From a virus: a DNA stretch of 38,141 nucleotides. The translations under genes and the position numbers were made by a program. The stretch lies in IMG/VR virus record IMGVR_UViG_3300027917_000091, positions 1 through 38,141 of that record. The stretch is one strand, 5' to 3'. Positions 16,585-23,874 of this stretch are shown one piece after another; the stretch's first letter is position 1, and the number at the start of each line of letters is the position of its first letter. Below the pieces are notes generated by a model that had not been told where the DNA came from, did not search any database, and saw nothing but the letters and a program-made list of their open reading frames with translations.

Positions 16585-17038
16585 TAACCACAGTAACTTC
16601 TTTTTGTTTCCGTTGGCGTCGTTCTTCCCTTGTTAAGAGGTGGGCGGGCAGTGTATTAATCGTATGCCCAGCGGCGAGCAACTTTTCACGATCACCACCA
16701 CTCGGCAATCTGTGTTTCTCTGGATCATACGATTTTATCCATCCTTCGCTTCTGAAAGCACCTTCAATAAAACCTACATTGTGCTTACCGTCCCGTTTTT
16801 GTATATTACTCACAACATAATAAATATAACCCAAATCATATTTATTTTTATGCAACCATTTGTTTATTAGTGACCAATAGCCACCAAAACTACGTTTTCC
16901 TTGATATTTTTTAGGCACACCAAGAATCTCAGTTAACATATCATTTAGTTGATTCTTAGCATATTTAGCATCAGACTCATTATACTCCATAATATCCTTT
17001 ATTTCTTTAGTATTTTTTAATATATCTTTGAGCAACAT
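16508..17038 (-). CDS. Putative replication-associated protein upstream of dnaB
   Basis: 176 aa, charged, with a winged-helix-like first half (YNESDAKYAKNQLNDML, KKYQGKRSFGGYWSLINKWL) and a polar tail. Its position just before and overlapping dnaB suggests a helicase loader or origin-binding protein. No Walker motif is visible, so it is not a DnaC-type loader. The function is inferred from context only. Confidence 0.55.
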   Translation of the reverse strand: MLLKDILKNTKEIKDIMEYNESDAKYAKNQLNDMLTEILGVPKKYQGKRSFGGYWSLINKWLHKNKYDLGYIYYVVSNIQKRDGKHNVGFIEGAFRSEGWIKSYDPEKHRLPSGGDREKLLAAGHTINTLPAHLLTREERRQRKQKEVTVVNVTDEDRNSLSEFLSRAGGVVGKNE

Positions 17039-17202
17039 CTGTATGAAAAATAAAAAAAATGATCATATCCGCCACTTGGCGTATCATAAGCAAATAATGA
17101 ATGAATTTTCCTCTTCCTATAAGATGATGTATAAACATAATAAGTCCTTTTATAAACAGAATAATCAAACTTATTTTTGTTTTTTATCACCACTATTCCC
17201 AT
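17017..17202 (-). CDS. SLF-motif microprotein (61 aa)
   Basis: Start MGIVVIKNKNKFDYSVY at an ATG with GAGG 6 nt upstream. The C-terminal half reads YRKRKIHSLFAYDTPSGG and then YDHFFYFSYRC. The H-S-L-F-A core followed by an aromatic strand places it in the dispersed small-protein family described in the findings. It overlaps its neighbours by 32 and 22 nt. Function unknown. Confidence 0.5.
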   Translation of the reverse strand: MGIVVIKNKNKFDYSVYKRTYYVYTSSYRKRKIHSLFAYDTPSGGYDHFFYFSYRCCSKIY

Positions 17203-17356
17203 TTTCATCCTCATTATAAAAAATTCTTTGTTTTTTCTCTGTCTTAGAAATTTTATCTTCATAGTTAAGGCCATGAAAAACCATGGAAGTGCCAATAATA
17301 AATCTGCATCCACTAAAATGTTTGCTGGTCATATATGTGTAAACATCAATCACCAC
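17171..17356 (-). CDS. Small hypothetical protein, GTG start
   Basis: 61 aa read from GTG GTG ATT right after the SbcD-like gene, with GAGG just upstream; the second GTG has the better spacing. Hydrophobic first half (SGCRFIIGTSMVFHGL), charged second half (KISKTEKKQRIF; NGNSGDKKQK). It overlaps the nuclease gene by 11 nt. No family recognised; the start is uncertain. Confidence 0.4.
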   Translation of the reverse strand: MVIDVYTYMTSKHFSGCRFIIGTSMVFHGLNYEDKISKTEKKQRIFYNEDENGNSGDKKQK

Positions 17357-18485
17357 ATTCCTCTACAATCTCACCGAACTTCTCTTTAAGTGACTCATGA
17401 ATTTTTATTTTAGATACCTCAGCCCACTCCTCGAATATCTCTTCTTTAGTTTTTAAATTAGCAATCTTCTTACTTTTAACTTCCGATTTTGGTTCAACTA
17501 TAGTTGAAACTTTTAAACTATAGTTTACTAAATCTTCTTCTATTAGATTATCTTTATTGAGTTTATGAGCCAAACCCTCTGGGACACGAAATATAACTTT
17601 ATAATCAGCATTCTCTTCAAATTCATAAGGAAACTTTCCAGAGGTAATATACGCTTTTGTTTCCTCTATGTCAAGGTCAAATTGAATCATGTCACGAGCT
17701 GGGGTTAGTAAAAGCTTGTTATTATTTAACTTCCACTTATCATTTTTCAGCTCAAATTCCCAAATGCGAAATCCAGGTTTAGCAACTTCATCGAAACGTG
17801 TTCTGTAATGAGACCCGCTATACGCCACTGACGTACCCTCTAGTATATCCTGTTCACTCTTATGTATATGACCTAATAGAGATCCATGAAATCCAACAAA
17901 ATCTTCTTTATTAAGCATAACCTCGCCACCAAGAATTCTCTCGCTGTTAGCCAATTCAACGCCAGCTATGGATATATGACCGACACAAAGCAAAAGAGCG
18001 TTTCCATGCTCCCTTGCTGTAAACTCGTTGATTTGGGAGCGGAGATAGTTAGCCTGTTCTAATTTCGCCTCATCAACAGTTTCACCTTTTGTGGATAAGA
18101 GCTTCTGATATGGAAGACAGAAAATCTTAACTGGAAATGGATATTCTGGTGCCTCATCCATCCTGTCATATTCTACGGTATCTATCTTATCCACGACCGT
18201 AACACCAGACATGAATTTAAATGGATAGAATGAGTCCTCTGGATCATGGTTACCACGAATAATAAGAACTGGTGCCTGAAACGATAGCGAAGTGATAAAT
18301 TCAACAGCCGCCAGATACTCTCTTGAGTTTATTAAGGTGTTCTTATGGAATAAATCACCAGAATGAACGATTAGATTAGGCTGATATTTCTCAGCCATTT
18401 CACAAATATGATTAGCATTGTAGACGCACTCGTCTAACCTTTTGGAAGAAAAGTGACTGTCGGCAGTGTGTAACACTTTGAACAT
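17346..18485 (-). CDS. sbcD: SbcD/Mre11-like nuclease
   Basis: 379-aa metallophosphoesterase with motifs in order: VLHTADSHF, IVHSGDLFHK, LIIRGNHDPED, LCVGHIS and SLLGHIHKSE, which bind two metal ions. This is the layout of SbcD and T4 gp47, which with an SbcC/gp46 ATPase process DNA ends and recombination intermediates. No SbcC partner is visible in the window. Its ATG overlaps the stop of the 54-aa membrane protein (TAATG). Confidence 0.88.
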   Translation of the reverse strand: MFKVLHTADSHFSSKRLDECVYNANHICEMAEKYQPNLIVHSGDLFHKNTLINSREYLAAVEFITSLSFQAPVLIIRGNHDPEDSFYPFKFMSGVTVVDKIDTVEYDRMDEAPEYPFPVKIFCLPYQKLLSTKGETVDEAKLEQANYLRSQINEFTAREHGNALLLCVGHISIAGVELANSERILGGEVMLNKEDFVGFHGSLLGHIHKSEQDILEGTSVAYSGSHYRTRFDEVAKPGFRIWEFELKNDKWKLNNNKLLLTPARDMIQFDLDIEETKAYITSGKFPYEFEENADYKVIFRVPEGLAHKLNKDNLIEEDLVNYSLKVSTIVEPKSEVKSKKIANLKTKEEIFEEWAEVSKIKIHESLKEKFGEIVEECGD

Positions 18486-18649
18486 TACATTCTTTCAATT
18501 AAAATAGTAATAAGCACAGCAAGCATAAAGATTCCCGCTGGTATAAATAGTACCATAAGACCTATAATAAGTCTTGATAAAAAACACAACCAACGGCTCT
18601 CACAGCGGGGGCTACAAACATCATTAACCCACTTTTCAATCGCTTTCAT
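18485..18649 (-). CDS. Small membrane protein (54 aa)
   Basis: Starts MKAIEKWVNDVCSPRCESRW, then one long hydrophobic helix (LIIGLMVLFIPAGIFMLAVL), ending IERM. AAGG lies 6-7 nt before the ATG. The start overlaps the formyltransferase stop and the stop shares a base with the SbcD-like ATG, so translation is coupled. One of several short single-helix proteins in this window; function unknown. Confidence 0.7.
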   Translation of the reverse strand: MKAIEKWVNDVCSPRCESRWLCFLSRLIIGLMVLFIPAGIFMLAVLITILIERM

Positions 18650-19316
18650 AACTAGCCTTCTCAACTAAACGTTGAAATCTATTTAATAAATGAATTTCTG
18701 CTTGTCTTGGCATTCTCATATGCAACTCACCCCACCTCTCTCCAGCTATAAGATCGTTTAAGGGGTGTACACCATGGCGGAACAATTCTATTGAATCAAT
18801 CAATAGCTCTATTTCTTTTTCATAAACTCTCTGAGCGAGGGCATGGAAAGTATCATTCGGGTAGACAGGAACAATCTCACGTTCAATTAACTCTCCAGCA
18901 TCGGGTTCTTTATTTATAATATGAGTGGTAACCCCAATTGGCTGACCTTCATATATTGCCCATTTGAGAGCATCTAAACCACGAACATTTGGAAGATATC
19001 CTGGGTGAGCATTAATAACTTTTCCGCATGTTGTCCACGGTTCACCCAAAATACCAGCACCACCGATTAAGTATAAATCACAATAAGCTTCTGTTTTATC
19101 GTTAAGCTCAGCAACATTATAGTTAAAATTTCTGGCAACAGCATCTGGATCGCCAATAATATTTTTCGGTCTGTGTTCATATAGTGGTTTAAAAGATTTT
19201 TTTTCTTCCCATGGCTTTACAAAAATAATAACATCATGATAACCAAATGTCTTTAATGCACACAATAGATCATACGTCTTTCGATGCGGATGATCATAAG
19301 TTAAAACACCTATCAT
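18636..19316 (-). CDS. Formyltransferase-family protein
   Basis: 226 aa. The catalytic triad of N10-formyl-THF-dependent formyltransferases is present: Asn102 and His104 in KVINAHPGYLPNVRG, Asp139 in GVTTHIINKEPDAGELI. It is shorter than methionyl-tRNA formyltransferase and lacks its C-terminal tRNA-binding domain, so a sugar N-formyltransferase or PurN-like activity is more likely. The WlbA-like and SDR-like genes elsewhere in the window favour a nucleotide-sugar substrate. The presence of an initiator tRNA gene makes a Met-tRNA role worth noting, but the sequence does not favour it. Confidence 0.8.
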   Translation of the reverse strand: MIGVLTYDHPHRKTYDLLCALKTFGYHDVIIFVKPWEEKKSFKPLYEHRPKNIIGDPDAVARNFNYNVAELNDKTEAYCDLYLIGGAGILGEPWTTCGKVINAHPGYLPNVRGLDALKWAIYEGQPIGVTTHIINKEPDAGELIEREIVPVYPNDTFHALAQRVYEKEIELLIDSIELFRHGVHPLNDLIAGERWGELHMRMPRQAEIHLLNRFQRLVEKASYESD

Positions 19317-19561
19317 TTTTTGACCTTTAAATCTAATTCATACTGACCATAATTAGGGTGCTGAATACGTTCTTGTGGCGGGGCACCTATAGAATTTGAT
19401 ATAAGATAATCAGCAACTTCTTTTTTCAATTGCTGATATCTGTCGGCAAATTCCTGAACTTTTTCATCCCCCATTCTTGCTGACGGTACATTTGCCAGCA
19501 AATAATCAATTCCACTCATTATAGCAATAGAAAGTAAATGATTCGTTTCATAAGTTTTCAA
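19313..19561 (-). CDS. Small hypothetical protein (82 aa)
   Basis: Helical first part (NHLLSIAIMSGIDYLLAN), charged middle (EKVQEFADRYQQLKKEVADY), tail with PPQERIQHPNYGQYEL. Overlaps both neighbours (4 nt with the formyltransferase, 14 nt with the next gene), so it is translated in an operon. No family recognised. Confidence 0.6.
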   Translation of the reverse strand: MKTYETNHLLSIAIMSGIDYLLANVPSARMGDEKVQEFADRYQQLKKEVADYLISNSIGAPPQERIQHPNYGQYELDLKVKK

Positions 19562-19748
19562 ACTGTTCCTCCGATACTATACTTATTGGATACCTTTTGT
19601 AATTACGCAAATAATCGATAGCACCTAAAACACCATTTCCAGCAGTTCCGTTCTTAACAAAATACAAACCAAGCTTAGTTTTAAGTGCGGTAGAATTACG
19701 AAAAATAAAATCAACGGCACTCTCTTCTGTCCATTTCTTCTGACTCAT
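19548..19748 (-). CDS. Small hypothetical protein (66 aa)
   Basis: MSQKKWTEESAVDFIFRN at the start, then LGLYFVKNGTAGNGVLGAI. The ATG at 19748 is chosen over 19754 because AAAGG is 8 nt away. Overlaps the GIY-YIG gene end and the next start. No family recognised. Confidence 0.6.
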   Translation of the reverse strand: MSQKKWTEESAVDFIFRNSTALKTKLGLYFVKNGTAGNGVLGAIDYLRNYKRYPISIVSEEQFENL

Positions 19749-20427
19749 TATCATTACCTTTATATCTTATATAGTGCTTGTTCTCACCTTTAATTCTTTC
19801 TTTAAACCATTTTTTAGGAATTTCTTCTTCTTCACGTTCTTTTTTTACAATTTCCCACGCATCATCAGTTTCTTGACCCAACATTCTTCTTCTTGATTTA
19901 ATAAATGATTCATTATTATATTTTGGATTTAATTTTAATATAAACTGTCTTTCTATTTCAATCATTTTATCTTGTGCAACAAGTGTGTAAAAAACTCTAT
20001 CAAACTTTTTATATTTAACATGTTCATACAATCTAGCATTAAGATTTACGGTTTGACCAACATATACAACTTTACCTTTATCAACTAAAAAATAGACACA
20101 TGGACTCATGGCCATATTATCGGATTCATATAAACATGGAATATCTTTTAATTCTATCGGTAAATGTCTTGGAACCTTAGAATTATGTAATTTATATATA
20201 TTATAATTTATCGGAATATCACAACCATCTTTAACCCAATATAAATTATTTTCAGCCCATTTTTTTACATCAGATTTTTTAAATTTAACCTCACCATTAA
20301 CAACATTCATTATATGTGGAATACAGTTACTTTCCACAAATCTTACTACATATTCTTCGTCAATATTTAAATATTCAGCAACATCATTAACAGACATATT
20401 ATGACCAATTGGTACAATTTTAGACAT
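19711..20427 (-). CDS. GIY-YIG endonuclease with N-terminal HTH
   Basis: 238 aa. Residues about 8-60 resemble an excisionase/MerR-type HTH (MSVNDVAEYLNIDEEYVVRF; VKFKKSDVKKWAEN). The GIY-YIG core follows near residue 108: CVYFLVDKGKVVYVGQTVNL, with NARLYEH and the Glu of EIERQFIL. The tail is basic. It could be a homing endonuclease or a nicking or processing nuclease. It overlaps the dUTPase stop by 1 nt. Confidence 0.85.
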   Translation of the reverse strand: MSKIVPIGHNMSVNDVAEYLNIDEEYVVRFVESNCIPHIMNVVNGEVKFKKSDVKKWAENNLYWVKDGCDIPINYNIYKLHNSKVPRHLPIELKDIPCLYESDNMAMSPCVYFLVDKGKVVYVGQTVNLNARLYEHVKYKKFDRVFYTLVAQDKMIEIERQFILKLNPKYNNESFIKSRRRMLGQETDDAWEIVKKEREEEEIPKKWFKERIKGENKHYIRYKGNDNESEEMDRRECR

Positions 20428-21020
20428 TATTTAATCCCCTTATTATCTTCCTTTCCGTCCTTTACTTTCTTATATTTACCTTCCATATAACCTTCTTTTT
20501 GTCGGTCATAATTAAGTTTAAGTTTTTTCTTATAAAGATTAAAAAGTTCTAAAGGAGAGATACCTAAAAGAAGGCATTTAGAAATAAAAAAATGAAGCTC
20601 ATCAACAAGTTCTACCTTGAGATTTTGAATGTCCGTGTCTTGTTTTGCCCACCACTTCCATCCAACAGAATCCTCAAATTCCATTGATTCATGAATTTGA
20701 GCACGATTATAATTTAAAAGCCATTGAGCACGATCGCTATCAAACTTTTTTGCAAAAGAGGCATCAAGATCACATATACGATCCCAATAACCTTCATGAT
20801 ATAATTTATCAAGAACCATTTTGTTAAGATCGTTCTGGAGATCAAAAATAATTTCTAGTTTATCTTTCTCTCTTTGATTACAATTAGGATCGCTACACAT
20901 ATCTGAATCACTACAACATTCTTTCATATTAGAATACCCCCCACTTTCACAATTATGACAAATATAATCGCTGTTTAAAAAAGACGTCCTATAACATTCT
21001 TTACATTCGCCATGTATCAT
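20427..21020 (-). CDS. Dimeric dUTPase-like protein with Cys-rich N-terminus
   Basis: 197 aa. Residues from about 60 match the all-alpha dimeric dUTPase/MazG-like family: IHESMEFEDSVGWKWWAK, then LVDELHFFISKCLLLGI and LNYDRQKEGYMEGKYKK, holding the acidic Mg-binding positions. It would hydrolyse dUTP and keep uracil out of phage DNA. The first 50 residues are unusual, with Cys pairs (GECKECYRTSF; YICHNCESGG; CCSDSDMCSDPNC) suggesting a fused zinc-binding module. The ATG at 21020 is chosen because it forms ATGA with the previous stop. Confidence 0.75.
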   Translation of the reverse strand: MIHGECKECYRTSFLNSDYICHNCESGGYSNMKECCSDSDMCSDPNCNQREKDKLEIIFDLQNDLNKMVLDKLYHEGYWDRICDLDASFAKKFDSDRAQWLLNYNRAQIHESMEFEDSVGWKWWAKQDTDIQNLKVELVDELHFFISKCLLLGISPLELFNLYKKKLKLNYDRQKEGYMEGKYKKVKDGKEDNKGIK

Positions 21021-21226
21021 ACTAAAACACATCCAAAATCATCCATAAACTTAATAAGCCATGGATTGTTTATATTTTTCTTATTTAAGTAAATTAAACA
21101 AACGTTATGGTTGTCATGCTTACACAAACCATGATTATCTAAATCCCAATAAGCACAAATAGTTCTTCGTTTATCTCTAAACCAAATTTGATCTTCTTGA
21201 TAATCTGGACAAATATCATTCATCAA
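21017..21226 (-). CDS. Small Cys/His-containing protein (69 aa)
   Basis: MMNDICPDYQEDQIWFRDKR then RTICAYWDLDNHGLCKHDNH. Cys and His spacing suggests a metal site, and the C-terminus is hydrophobic. Overlaps both neighbours (ATGA with the dUTPase). No family recognised. Confidence 0.6.
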   Translation of the reverse strand: MMNDICPDYQEDQIWFRDKRRTICAYWDLDNHGLCKHDNHNVCLIYLNKKNINNPWLIKFMDDFGCVLV

Positions 21227-21410
21227 GAATAGATTTTAAGATACTTCTCAACTTTTCTCTCTCTGCTAAAAACCGATGATCTTTTCCATTAAAATTAACC
21301 GAACAAACATAATGATTGTCAATCTGTTCGTCGTCAATAGCAATTACGATATCATCATTTTCGTTATCGCCAGCACTGTCAAGACGCCCAATACTAAATA
21401 TCTGTTTCAT
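21216..21410 (-). CDS. Small acidic hypothetical protein (64 aa)
   Basis: MKQIFSIGRLDSAGDNENDD, then IVIAIDDEQIDNHYV and a helical end KLRSILKSILDE. Its ATG overlaps the stop of the 41-aa membrane protein. No family recognised. Confidence 0.6.
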   Translation of the reverse strand: MKQIFSIGRLDSAGDNENDDIVIAIDDEQIDNHYVCSVNFNGKDHRFLAEREKLRSILKSILDE

Positions 21411-21532
21411 ATTTTCTCCAATATATAGAATATAATCATAAGTAACAAAGTTATGCTAGTAAAAAATCCAAAAAAGAACCATTTCACAAATAAAGTTTTA
21501 ATTTTACTTCTATCCTTATCAAGTATACGCAT
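21407..21532 (-). CDS. Small membrane protein (41 aa)
   Basis: MRILDKDRSKIKTLFVKWFF followed by GFFTSITLLLMIIFYILEKI: a basic head and one transmembrane helix. The stop overlaps the next ATG (ATGA). The ribosome site (AAAGGA, 11 nt) is weak. Function unknown. Confidence 0.55.
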   Translation of the reverse strand: MRILDKDRSKIKTLFVKWFFFGFFTSITLLLMIIFYILEKI

Positions 21533-21557
21533 AATTTAATAAATCCTTTTGCCAATG

Positions 21558-21806
21558 TCAAGTGGTAGAATAAATAAAATGATGATAATCGGGATTTGCC
21601 GTCATCCAATACAGGTTACTTCCAAAACTTTTACGGGCCTGAGACTCTGGCATTCTCAATCTATAAACCCTCAAAATACTTGTCCTGTCTGCCATTTTGT
21701 ATGATACACTATTTTTTGCTTTTCTTTTAAATAGAGAATCCATTTTCCTAGCATAAACTATATACCGAAATTCACTATCTGTGTATATTGGAACTTTTTT
21801 TCTCAT
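21558..21806 (-). CDS. SLF-motif small protein (82 aa)
   Basis: Basic and aromatic. KMDSLFKRKAKNSVSYKM carries the family core in the form D-S-L-F-K, then SILRVYRLRMPE as the strand and YWMTANPDYHHFIYSTT at the end. Its start overlaps the 118-aa gene (ATGA), which carries the same motif, so the two may act together. Function unknown. Confidence 0.6.
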   Translation of the reverse strand: MRKKVPIYTDSEFRYIVYARKMDSLFKRKAKNSVSYKMADRTSILRVYRLRMPESQARKSFGSNLYWMTANPDYHHFIYSTT

Positions 21807-22159
21807 AATGTACTCGCTGTGCTTGATGTTATAGACGTTGTGGTATAACCACTAGTAGTAGTTTTTACTTTATTCAAATCAGTTCTCAATCTACCATCCA
21901 TGGACATATATGGGCTTTTCATTTTTGGATCTCTTATAAATATACTATCTATTTTATAGGCAAACAAAGAATCCTTTTTACCCCTATTGAACAACGGATA
22001 GCGAAAATGTCCTCTCAATGCCGCCTCGGCTTCTTTGGCGGATACCCCCATAGCATTGATTGCACCACTCATTTGCTTAGTGGCTTCCGAAGCACTCAAG
22101 GCTCCGATGGCAATTCCCCTAAACACATCGCCTATACTACCTAGTAAATTACCGATCAT
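21803..22159 (-). CDS. SLF-motif protein with Ser/Thr tail
   Basis: 118 aa in three parts: an Ala/Gly-rich N-terminal helix region (SEATKQMSGAINAMGVSAKE), a middle with NRGKKDSLFAYKIDSIF (motif present, with a second D-S-I-F copy), and a C-terminal tail TTTSGYTTTSITSSTASTL. The tail recalls those of 6644-6847 and 35644-36162. It is not membrane-spanning by composition. Function unknown. Confidence 0.6.
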   Translation of the reverse strand: MIGNLLGSIGDVFRGIAIGALSASEATKQMSGAINAMGVSAKEAEAALRGHFRYPLFNRGKKDSLFAYKIDSIFIRDPKMKSPYMSMDGRLRTDLNKVKTTTSGYTTTSITSSTASTL

Positions 22160-23001
22160 ACTGGCTCAAAATTAAGTAAAAATCGTTTTAAAGCAAGATC
22201 CCACCAATCCATCTTATCCAATCTGACAACTTGTAGGTTCTTATTTTCTAACAAGATGTTTTCGGGGTAGTTCCCAATATTCCTCTTAATCGGTATGATG
22301 CTGGCTGGTAATCGTAATTCCTCTGCTATTAGCAATGCTAAATCATAATAGCTACAGTCACCTAAAGCAGAAACATGATAAGTTCCATATTCCCCGCTAC
22401 CCAATATATATGATATCTGTTTTGCTATTTGTAGTGTCCATGTTGGGCAAATTCGTAAATTTGTTGGCATTTCTAACTTTTCTTCCTTCTTGCCTTTATC
22501 TATAATATTTAATACTAAGTTTGTTCGTGAATTTCTCTGTTCGTGAATCCCGTACACTGACGCTGTGCGAACAATATAATGCTTTTCGTATGCCCTCTTT
22601 ATTAGGCTTTCGCCAGCGAGCATAGAAATACCGTGTATTGTAAGAGGGTCTGTTGGCTCATCTTCGATCACATATTGATTTTTATAACCACTATAAACAT
22701 GACCAGTACTAAAATGTAAAAATTCTGCATCAAATTCCTTAGCTAACAACGCTAGGTTCTGAGCACCAACACCATTGACGTGAAGAGCCCACATAGTATC
22801 GCCCATACAACTATCATAATCTAAACCAGCACAATTAATAATAATGTCTGGTTTAAATTCTCTTACACTCTCAAAACTTGTTTGATCAGTTATTTCAATA
22901 TCTTCATGAGCTAATGGTAAAACTTCATGACTCTTCTTAAGATAATATTTAACTAACTCTGCGCCAATCATGCCAGAAGCACCAGTAATCGCTATTTTCA
23001 T
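22156..23001 (-). CDS. SDR/RmlD-like protein, catalytic Tyr and Lys replaced
   Basis: 281 aa. It starts MKIAITGASGMIGAELVKYY, the NAD(P)-binding GxxGxxG of extended SDRs, with IINCAGLDYDS and FLHFSTGHVYSGY as in RmlD (dTDP-4-dehydrorhamnose reductase) and the MAT2B subunit. Where those have Y-G-x-x-K this protein has H-G-I-S-M, so the usual Tyr and Lys are both missing and classic reductase activity is doubtful. The ATG at 23001 is preferred because it overlaps the previous stop (ATGA); 23028 would extend into that gene. Confidence 0.8.
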   Translation of the reverse strand: MKIAITGASGMIGAELVKYYLKKSHEVLPLAHEDIEITDQTSFESVREFKPDIIINCAGLDYDSCMGDTMWALHVNGVGAQNLALLAKEFDAEFLHFSTGHVYSGYKNQYVIEDEPTDPLTIHGISMLAGESLIKRAYEKHYIVRTASVYGIHEQRNSRTNLVLNIIDKGKKEEKLEMPTNLRICPTWTLQIAKQISYILGSGEYGTYHVSALGDCSYYDLALLIAEELRLPASIIPIKRNIGNYPENILLENKNLQVVRLDKMDWWDLALKRFLLNFEPV

Positions 23002-23399
23002 GTAACCGCCCAACTTAATTCTAACCATCTATTACCAACTATTGGATGCGGATTTGGATCACTAATAGCCTGAACAAAATCTGTTTCTTGATGAACATTT
23101 ATACTTTGTATATACATTCTGCTATTAAGACCATATCCACGAAAAGTTAATTCATATTCTTGAAACCACGAAAGTTCAAAGTTTGGCTCCTGTACTTCCA
23201 GCTCATTTAAATAAAGAGTACAGCTACAAGAAGCCCCGCTACTTTCCACAGAATAATCAAAATTTTTAAAATTTAATTTAAAATTGAATTGTTCTTTATG
23301 ATGTTTTAAATTAATGCCCAATTTATCGCCAAGTATGACAAATTCACCTATAGGTTTTGGCGGCCCAGGGGCAAGAATAGTTTGTGTTTTTTTATGCAT
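22998..23399 (-). CDS. Hypothetical protein behind a leaderless-type promoter
   Basis: 133 aa, beta-rich (FNFKLNFKNFDYSVESSGAS; FELSWFQEYELTFRGYGL). N-terminus MHKKTQTILAPGPPKP. A strong promoter places its -10 box 6 nt before the ATG, and there is no Shine-Dalgarno sequence, so the message should be leaderless. It is first in a minus-strand unit with the SDR-like gene. Possibly a virion or surface-binding domain; not recognised. Confidence 0.65.
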   Translation of the reverse strand: MHKKTQTILAPGPPKPIGEFVILGDKLGINLKHHKEQFNFKLNFKNFDYSVESSGASCSCTLYLNELEVQEPNFELSWFQEYELTFRGYGLNSRMYIQSINVHQETDFVQAISDPNPHPIVGNRWLELSWAVT

Positions 23400-23405
23400 G
23401 TGATT

Positions 23406-23434
23406 AATGTAAAAAATAAAAATAAAAAAGTCAA
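23406..23434 (-). promoter_or_regulatory. Sigma70-type promoter, leaderless geometry
   Basis: Minus-strand TTGACT, a 17-nt spacer, then TACATT, followed by exactly six bases (AATCAC) and the ATG at 23399. Transcription should begin at or next to the start codon. Confidence 0.75.
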
Positions 23435-23442
23435 ATTTTTTC

Positions 23443-23471
23443 TTGACAAAAATAAATTAGTTTTGTACATT
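23443..23471 (+). promoter_or_regulatory. Sigma70-type promoter of tRNA-fMet/ncRNA unit
   Basis: Plus-strand TTGACA, 17-nt spacer, TACATT, about 57 nt before the tRNA. It is divergent from the minus-strand promoter 9 nt away. It drives the only plus-strand unit in the window. Confidence 0.85.
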
Positions 23472-23528
23472 TGACTCGGTCAACATATCTCCCTGAAGCA
23501 TACACTATTTTTATAGTAGCTTCTGGTT

Positions 23529-23602
23529 TGCGGGGTGGAGCAGTTTGGTAGCTCGCTAGGCTCATAACCTAGAGGTCGCTAGTTCAAATCTAGTCCCCGC
23601 AA
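23529..23602 (+). tRNA. Initiator-type tRNA-fMet (CAT)
   Basis: All four arms fold, with anticodon CAT at 23563-23565. Initiator marks are present: the body GGGGTGGAGCAG.TTGGTAGCTC closely follows bacterial tRNA-fMet, the D-stem has A11:U24, and position 1:72 is a weak U:A pair instead of the strong pair of elongators. The anticodon stem has two of the three G:C pairs, with A29:U41 replacing the third. CCA is not encoded. The discriminator A is followed by CT and then the ATG of the next ORF. Confidence 0.93.
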
Positions 23603-23604
23603 CT

Positions 23605-23865
23605 ATGAAATACGGAGAAGATGGAAATTACGAGATAACTTTTTTCGTGTTTGATACTGAATCAAACAGCGTTAAAAAGATTATTCAAAATTGGAATGGT
23701 TTTCCAGAAACAATTAAAGACCACTTCTTTAAAAATGGTATAGAAGATGGTCAGTCATGGTATCCTGGATCAGTAATCCAAAAAATAAAATTTTCAACTC
23801 CGAGAAAAACTCAAACTATTTTATCAAAACATCCACAAAATGTACTGAGTGATGTTCCTTTTTAA
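23605..23865 (+). CDS. Plus-strand 86-aa protein fused to tRNA transcript
   Basis: Begins MKYGEDGNYEITFFVFDTES two nt after the tRNA discriminator base and has no ribosome site, because the tRNA itself occupies that space. Composition is protein-like (IQNWNGFPETIKDHFF; GQSWYPGSVIQKIKF). It is the only convincing plus-strand protein. After RNase Z-type cleavage the message would start CU-AUG and be leaderless. It is followed by the large structured RNA. Function unknown. Confidence 0.65.
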   Translation: MKYGEDGNYEITFFVFDTESNSVKKIIQNWNGFPETIKDHFFKNGIEDGQSWYPGSVIQKIKFSTPRKTQTILSKHPQNVLSDVPF

Positions 23866-23874
23866 GAAAATCTA

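Noticed and set aside
22998-23865. Duplication across the divergent promoters, from KTQTIL in both flanking proteins
   Set aside because: The shared six residues are at the N-terminus of one protein and near the C-terminus of the other, with no further similarity, so chance is likely.
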